A program made the translations under genes and the position numbers. From NCBI GenBank assembly GCA_010092775.1, contig JAADYZ010000447.1, forward strand, positions 1 to 16,406: a stretch of DNA of 16,406 nucleotides, written 5' to 3'. This DNA comes from Chloroflexota bacterium (GTDB lineage: Bacteria > Chloroflexota > Anaerolineae > Aggregatilineales > UBA3940). This document shows, in pieces, positions 12,956 through 16,406 of this stretch; the first letter of the stretch is position 1; every line of letters begins with the position of its first letter. The notes beneath the pieces are model-generated. The model saw nothing but the letters and a program-made list of their open reading frames with translations, had not been told where the DNA came from and did no database searches.

Positions 12956-14815
12956 ATGGCAGCAACTCAAACGACGATGAAAGCAGATCGACCGGTAGGT
13001 GCGCAGGTGGTGTTAGCGCGCATCACGATGGTGATCGTCAGCCTATTTGTGCTCTTGAACCTCTCAGCGGCGCTGATGGTCGCCGGTTACCAGATCTACT
13101 ACGACGGATTGATCTACCCCGGCGTGAACGTCTGGGGGATTGACCTCAGTGGCATGACGCCCGACGAAGCCGCCGCCCAGCTGGAGGGCGAGTTCAGCTA
13201 TCCACAGATGTCGACCATCACCTTCCGTGATGGCAGCAACATCTGGCCGATCACTGCCGGTGAGTTGGGCGTCCACGTGGATGTGAGCCGCACCGTTCAG
13301 GCCGCTTACGAGGTCGGACGGCGACCAGCGCTGATGCCCAGCCTGCAAGAGCAGGCCGCCGCCTGGCAAGACAGCGTTAGCATTTCGCCGGTAATCGTCT
13401 TCGATCAACGGGCGGCAGAGGTTTATCTACAGGGCATTGCGGCACAGATCAACCAGACCCCGCAAGATGCTACGATTACGCTAAACGGGCTAGAGGTAGT
13501 CACCACACCGAGCCGGGTTGGGCGGCAGGTCGATGTCGCAACAACGCTGGCCCGCCTTAATCAGATGATCGGCCAGCTTGAGAGCGGCGAGATCAACCTG
13601 ACCGTCGTTGAAACGCCTCCGGCCATCGCCAATGCTGACGAGGCCGCAGCGACGATTAACCGCGTTCTGGCGGGCGACCTGGAGCTATATATTGAAGGTG
13701 CCGATGAAAACGAACTCGGCCCCTGGTTGGCCTCACCCGAAGCACTGGCCCAGATGATCGTCATCGAGCGCGAGCCCCTGGCCGACGGCAGCGGGGAAAC
13801 CTACAGCGTGCGCCTGAATCAAGGCCAGATGACCGCCTTCTTGGAGCCGCTGGCGCCTAACCTGGCCCGCGACCCCAGTGACGCCCGCTTCGACATCAAC
13901 CCAGATACGCTGGTGCTGACGCCGATCCTTCCCAGTCAAGAAGGCCGCCGACTCGACATCCCTGCGACGGTGCAGTTGGTCAATGCCAGCTTGCTGAGCG
14001 GCGAACGTCGTGTTCCGCTGGTCTTCGAGATTATCGAGCCGAATGTGGCAGATACCGACACAGGCGAGGACCTGGGCATCGTCGAGATGGTTTCCTCGGC
14101 GACCACCTTCTACTACGGATCGAGCGCTAACCGGCGCGTGAACATCCGCGAGGCATCATCGCGCTTCCATGGTGTAGTGGTGATGCCCGGCCAGGATTTC
14201 TCCTTCAATGAATATCTAGGCGATGTCAGCCTGGAGAGTGGCTTCGAGTCTTCTATGATCATCTTCGATGGTCGCACGATTGAGGGCGTGGGCGGCGGTG
14301 TGTGCCAGGTCAGCACGACGGTGTTCCAAACCGCATTTTACGCAGGCTTCCCGATCCTGGAGCGTTATCCGCACGGTTATCGAGTGGGTTACTATGAAGT
14401 TGGTGAAGGCGCCGGTATGGATGCAACGGTCTACTCGCCCATCGTGGATTTCCGCTTCCAGAACGACACACCCTACCATTTGCTGCTCCAGGTTGGTATG
14501 AACGTCGACCAACAGACGCTCACCTTCAGCTTCTATAGCACCAGTGATGGCCGTACCGTCCAGAAGAGCGGGCCACAAATTGATGACATCATTCCGCATG
14601 GCCCACCACGCTACGTCGAAAACCCGTCGTTGGCCCCTGGGCAGGTCAAGCAGGTGGATTACGCCCACGACGGCTCAACCGTCATCATTGAGCGCATCGT
14701 CTATCGCGATGGGGCTGTGCTCTACAGCGACGTCTTCCGCAGCAATTACGTCCCCTGGTCTGCTGTTTATGAAGTGGCTCCTGGCTATATCCCGCCAGGT
14801 GCGAGCAGCAACTAA
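12956..14815 (+). CDS. Membrane-anchored VanW-family protein (YoaR-like) with G5-type C-terminus
   Basis: The start is ATG 12956 with AGGG seven bases upstream. The 619-residue product has one N-terminal membrane helix (about 20-45) with no cleavage site, so most of it lies outside the cell. Two peptidoglycan-binding-like modules (PF12229 type) follow. The first includes GVNVWGIDLSGMTPDEAAAQL (about 56-76) and WPITAGELGVHVD. The second covers about 240-350. The VanW domain (about 390-520) is clear: RRVNIREASSRFHGVVVMPG, FSFNEYLG, VGGGVCQVSTTVFQTAFYAG and PHGYRVGYY. The C-terminus (about 535-605) resembles a G5 domain. Length and order match the YoaR class. These proteins are tied to the cell wall, but VanW itself has no proven reaction. 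A weak terminator hairpin follows. Confidence 0.92.
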   Translation: MAATQTTMKADRPVGAQVVLARITMVIVSLFVLLNLSAALMVAGYQIYYDGLIYPGVNVWGIDLSGMTPDEAAAQLEGEFSYPQMSTITFRDGSNIWPITAGELGVHVDVSRTVQAAYEVGRRPALMPSLQEQAAAWQDSVSISPVIVFDQRAAEVYLQGIAAQINQTPQDATITLNGLEVVTTPSRVGRQVDVATTLARLNQMIGQLESGEINLTVVETPPAIANADEAAATINRVLAGDLELYIEGADENELGPWLASPEALAQMIVIEREPLADGSGETYSVRLNQGQMTAFLEPLAPNLARDPSDARFDINPDTLVLTPILPSQEGRRLDIPATVQLVNASLLSGERRVPLVFEIIEPNVADTDTGEDLGIVEMVSSATTFYYGSSANRRVNIREASSRFHGVVVMPGQDFSFNEYLGDVSLESGFESSMIIFDGRTIEGVGGGVCQVSTTVFQTAFYAGFPILERYPHGYRVGYYEVGEGAGMDATVYSPIVDFRFQNDTPYHLLLQVGMNVDQQTLTFSFYSTSDGRTVQKSGPQIDDIIPHGPPRYVENPSLAPGQVKQVDYAHDGSTVIIERIVYRDGAVLYSDVFRSNYVPWSAVYEVAPGYIPPGASSN

Positions 14816-14838
14816 GGTCGCTTCGATCAGGACATGCA

Positions 14839-14865
14839 GGGCGAGTTTCAGACTCGCCCTCTTCT
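14839..14865 (+). terminator. Hairpin after the VanW-family gene
   Basis: GGGCGAGT (14839-14846) pairs perfectly with ACTCGCCC (14852-14859) around a five-base loop. It is followed by TCTTCT, not a pure T-run, so termination may be partial and let the DUF2256 gene be read through. Confidence 0.6.
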
Positions 14866-14891
14866 GATTGAGTGGTGACTGGACGGTAGCC

Positions 14892-15050
14892 ATGCGCGGC
14901 GTCAAGAAAGAGAATCTCCCCACCAAGGTCTGCCCGGTTTGTGGCCGCTCCTTTACCTGGCGCAAGAAGTGGGCCAGGGATTGGGACCAGGTGATCTATT
15001 GCAGCGACCGCTGCCGGCGGAACAAGGGCAAGCCTGTCCAAGCGTCCTGA
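14892..15050 (+). CDS. DUF2256 small zinc-ribbon-like protein
   Basis: The 52-residue product matches the whole DUF2256 family: KKENLPTKVCPVCGRSFTWRKKW, then YCSDRCRRNKGK. Two CxxC/CxxxC-type pairs (CPVC and CSDRC) would bind one zinc ion. The ATG at 14892 is chosen because the family's conserved part starts at once, although an in-frame TTG at 14868 exists and the ribosome site is weak. The length is that of the family. The function is unknown. Members elsewhere are often found next to photolyase/cryptochrome genes, but no such gene is in view here. It may depend on read-through from the VanW gene. Confidence 0.9.
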   Translation: MRGVKKENLPTKVCPVCGRSFTWRKKWARDWDQVIYCSDRCRRNKGKPVQAS

Positions 15051-15085
15051 CAGCCCACGACCCACCGCTGATCCCGCCCCCTGGT

Positions 15086-15114
15086 TTGTGGCTCGTCTGA
15101 AAATCCTGTACTAT
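15086..15114 (+). promoter_or_regulatory. Promoter of the TPR-FHA unit
   Basis: TTGTGG (15086-15091), 17 bases, and TACTAT (15109-15114) form a credible sigma-70 promoter. It gives a leader of about 80 bases. A small GCGCAG/CTGCGT hairpin lies within the leader. Confidence 0.5.
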
Positions 15115-15202
15115 TGCCTTCAATTCAGTAGCTAGCAATGAACGCTCAATTAATTTGCAACCATGGCGCAGAACCTGCGTACAGGGCTTTTAGGAATGGA
15201 AC

Positions 15203-16219
15203 ATGAGCGACTTCAAAGAAGATAAGAAGGCGCAGGATGACATCACAGGACGTCACGTTCTGGACGAACTGAGTGATACCCAGCGCATGAAACTCGAAGA
15301 CCTCAAACGAACAAGCCAACTCGGCCTCGGTTCACTGCCCAATGCCTCACATAAACGGGGCACGACGGATCAGGGTGGTGCGCCCGCCGACATGTTAGTG
15401 CGCCTGGGTGCATCCTTTTCAACCTTGGGCCGGACAGAGGAAGCTGTCAACTTTTATGAGCGCGCACTGGCAGGCTTCCGTAACACGAAAGACCGCGCCA
15501 GCGAAGCCGTCACGTTGATCAGTCTGGCAGCCGCCTATGCCCAGCGCCGTGAGAGCGAAAAGGCCATCGCGACCTATCAGCAAGCTGCCGAGGTCTACGC
15601 CTCGATTGGCGATGGACGTGGCGAGGCGATCGCCTGGAACTGCGTGGGGCTGGTTCACGATCAGCAAGATGATCCGGCGACGGCGCTCGGCTACTATGAG
15701 CAGGCCTTGGCCATCCTCTTCGACGAGAACGACAAGAAGAGCGAAGCCGCCACCCTCGATGTGATCGGCATGGCGCAGCGCCGCCTGGGCAATCTGCCAG
15801 ATGCTTTCGACGCCCACAAGCAAGCCCTTGAGATTCGGCGTCACATGGGCGACATCGCCGGAGAAGCCAGCACCCGCCACGCCATTGCGCTGGTGTATGA
15901 GGAAAAGGGCGAGACGGAAAAAGCCCTGGCCTTTTATGAGTGGGCGCTGCAACTGCGCGAGGACGCTCGCGACCGCAGCGGTGAAGCCATCACCTGCTAC
16001 AACTTGTCGCGTCTCTACGAAAAGATGAACTACCTTGACCAAGCCGAGAAACTGATGGCGCGCTGCGTTCAGATCGAGGCGTCCTTAGATCACCCTGACT
16101 TAAGTAAAGACGAGGCCGCCTTGGCCCGCCTGCGCAGCAAACGCCGCCAACAGCGCAAAATCCATGAAGAGACGGTCGCCATGCCGCGCATTGACCTTGA
16201 CCTGCCCGATGACCACTAA
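15203..16219 (+). CDS. Tetratricopeptide-repeat (TPR) protein
   Basis: The 338-residue product starts at ATG 15203, with AGGA upstream. A polar N-terminus (about 1-60) is followed by about six TPR units at a 40-residue period (about 62-300), each ending with a linker of the type Asp-x-x-(Gly/Ser)-Glu-Ala. Five linkers are visible: DRASEA, DGRGEA, DKKSEA, DIAGEA and DRSGEA. Repeat cores read like LGRTEEAVNFYERAL and KGETEKALAFYEWAL. The 40-residue spacing is that of the TPR_12 / kinesin-light-chain type. The basic tail contains RSKRRQQRKIHEE. There is no signal or membrane segment, so it is a cytoplasmic scaffold for protein-protein contacts. The FHA gene follows after 15 bases with its own ribosome site, so the two form an operon. 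Confidence 0.93.
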   Translation: MSDFKEDKKAQDDITGRHVLDELSDTQRMKLEDLKRTSQLGLGSLPNASHKRGTTDQGGAPADMLVRLGASFSTLGRTEEAVNFYERALAGFRNTKDRASEAVTLISLAAAYAQRRESEKAIATYQQAAEVYASIGDGRGEAIAWNCVGLVHDQQDDPATALGYYEQALAILFDENDKKSEAATLDVIGMAQRRLGNLPDAFDAHKQALEIRRHMGDIAGEASTRHAIALVYEEKGETEKALAFYEWALQLREDARDRSGEAITCYNLSRLYEKMNYLDQAEKLMARCVQIEASLDHPDLSKDEAALARLRSKRRQQRKIHEETVAMPRIDLDLPDDH

Positions 16220-16234
16220 AGAGAGAGGACGACG

Positions 16235-16406
16235 ATGAAGCTGATAGGCGATAGCGAACACCTACTGGATGCAGACGAACTGACCATCGGTCGCTCGGCG
16301 GATGCCAGCATCACGATTGATGACGAAAGCCTGGCGGACCTGCACGCCACCATCAAGAAAGAAGACGATAAGTTCGTTCTTCTGCCCACACCGGAGGGCT
16401 TAGAAA
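16235..16406 (+). CDS. FHA-domain protein, N-terminal part (runs off right edge)
   Basis: ATG 16235, with GAGAGG six bases upstream, opens a frame of 57 codons up to the window edge. The product starts with a short strand (KLIGDSEHLL) and then the FHA core: LTIGRSADASITIDDESLADLHATIKK. FHA domains bind phosphothreonine. The conserved Arg of GRS is present, but the usual Ser before the conserved His (normally SRxHA) is Ala here (LADLHA), so phosphopeptide binding could be weakened. It follows the TPR gene by 15 bases in the same operon. Domains beyond the FHA cannot be seen. Confidence 0.85.
   Translation, partial: MKLIGDSEHLLDADELTIGRSADASITIDDESLADLHATIKKEDDKFVLLPTPEGLE

Noticed and set aside
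15419..16042. Long antisense frame of 207 codons inside the TPR gene
   Set aside because: It is a shadow caused by the repeated GC-rich codons of the TPR units. The sense protein has clear repeats and a ribosome site.
15419..16100. TPR coding region as a DNA tandem repeat or CRISPR-like array
   Set aside because: The 40-residue periodicity is at protein level only. The DNA copies are diverged and there are no uniform spacers.

Overview
The window is high-GC bacterial chromosome with no rRNA, tRNA, CRISPR array or insertion sequence that I can see. The mix of families suggests Chloroflexota, Anaerolineae-like. It includes lipoproteins with Pro/Thr-rich linkers, a VanW/YoaR-type anchored protein, an Aim24-family protein, a Hanks-type kinase with a near-terminal membrane anchor, FHA and TPR signalling genes, and a DUF4058-like fragment. 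This taxonomic call is inference from family content.

Left part (1-3353): the 5' part of murJ (lipid II flippase) runs off the left edge. It has a strong promoter placed so that its mRNA may be leaderless. Divergent from it is a mono-haem cytochrome c lipoprotein. An Aim24-family gene follows on the minus strand with its own promoter and terminator. Then comes a genomic scar: a formylglycine-generating-enzyme-like lipoprotein gene that is frameshifted, truncated, and joined to the 3' end of an alpha/beta hydrolase gene.

Middle (3373-9690): a two-gene minus-strand unit encodes an epoxide-hydrolase-like enzyme and a membrane protein with two Tudor-like (UvrD-C/CarD-type) motifs. A plus-strand lipoprotein with a repeated FxLYD-like domain converges through a bidirectional terminator on two tandem STAS (anti-sigma-antagonist-like) genes. 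A small charged protein and a Ser/Thr kinase follow. The 440-base gap at 8912-9351 contains two unrelated hairpins, each followed by the same 21-base sequence. A small gene of unknown function comes next.

Right part (9700-16406): a minus-strand group contains a DUF4058-like remnant, rsmG (16S rRNA methyltransferase; the remnant's stop codon overlaps its start), a small charged protein and a large GT-C-like membrane protein. Divergent from this group is a VanW/G5-type cell-envelope protein, then a DUF2256 zinc-ribbon gene, and a TPR gene directly followed by an FHA-domain gene cut by the right edge.

The theme is cell-envelope assembly (murJ, VanW, GT-C) plus phosphorylation and partner-switch signalling (kinase, STAS pair, TPR-FHA). 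No single complete novel system is evident. The most distinctive signals are the duplicated hairpin-plus-tail element, the membrane-tethered Tudor-like protein, the FGE/hydrolase deletion scar, and the remnant coupled to rsmG.
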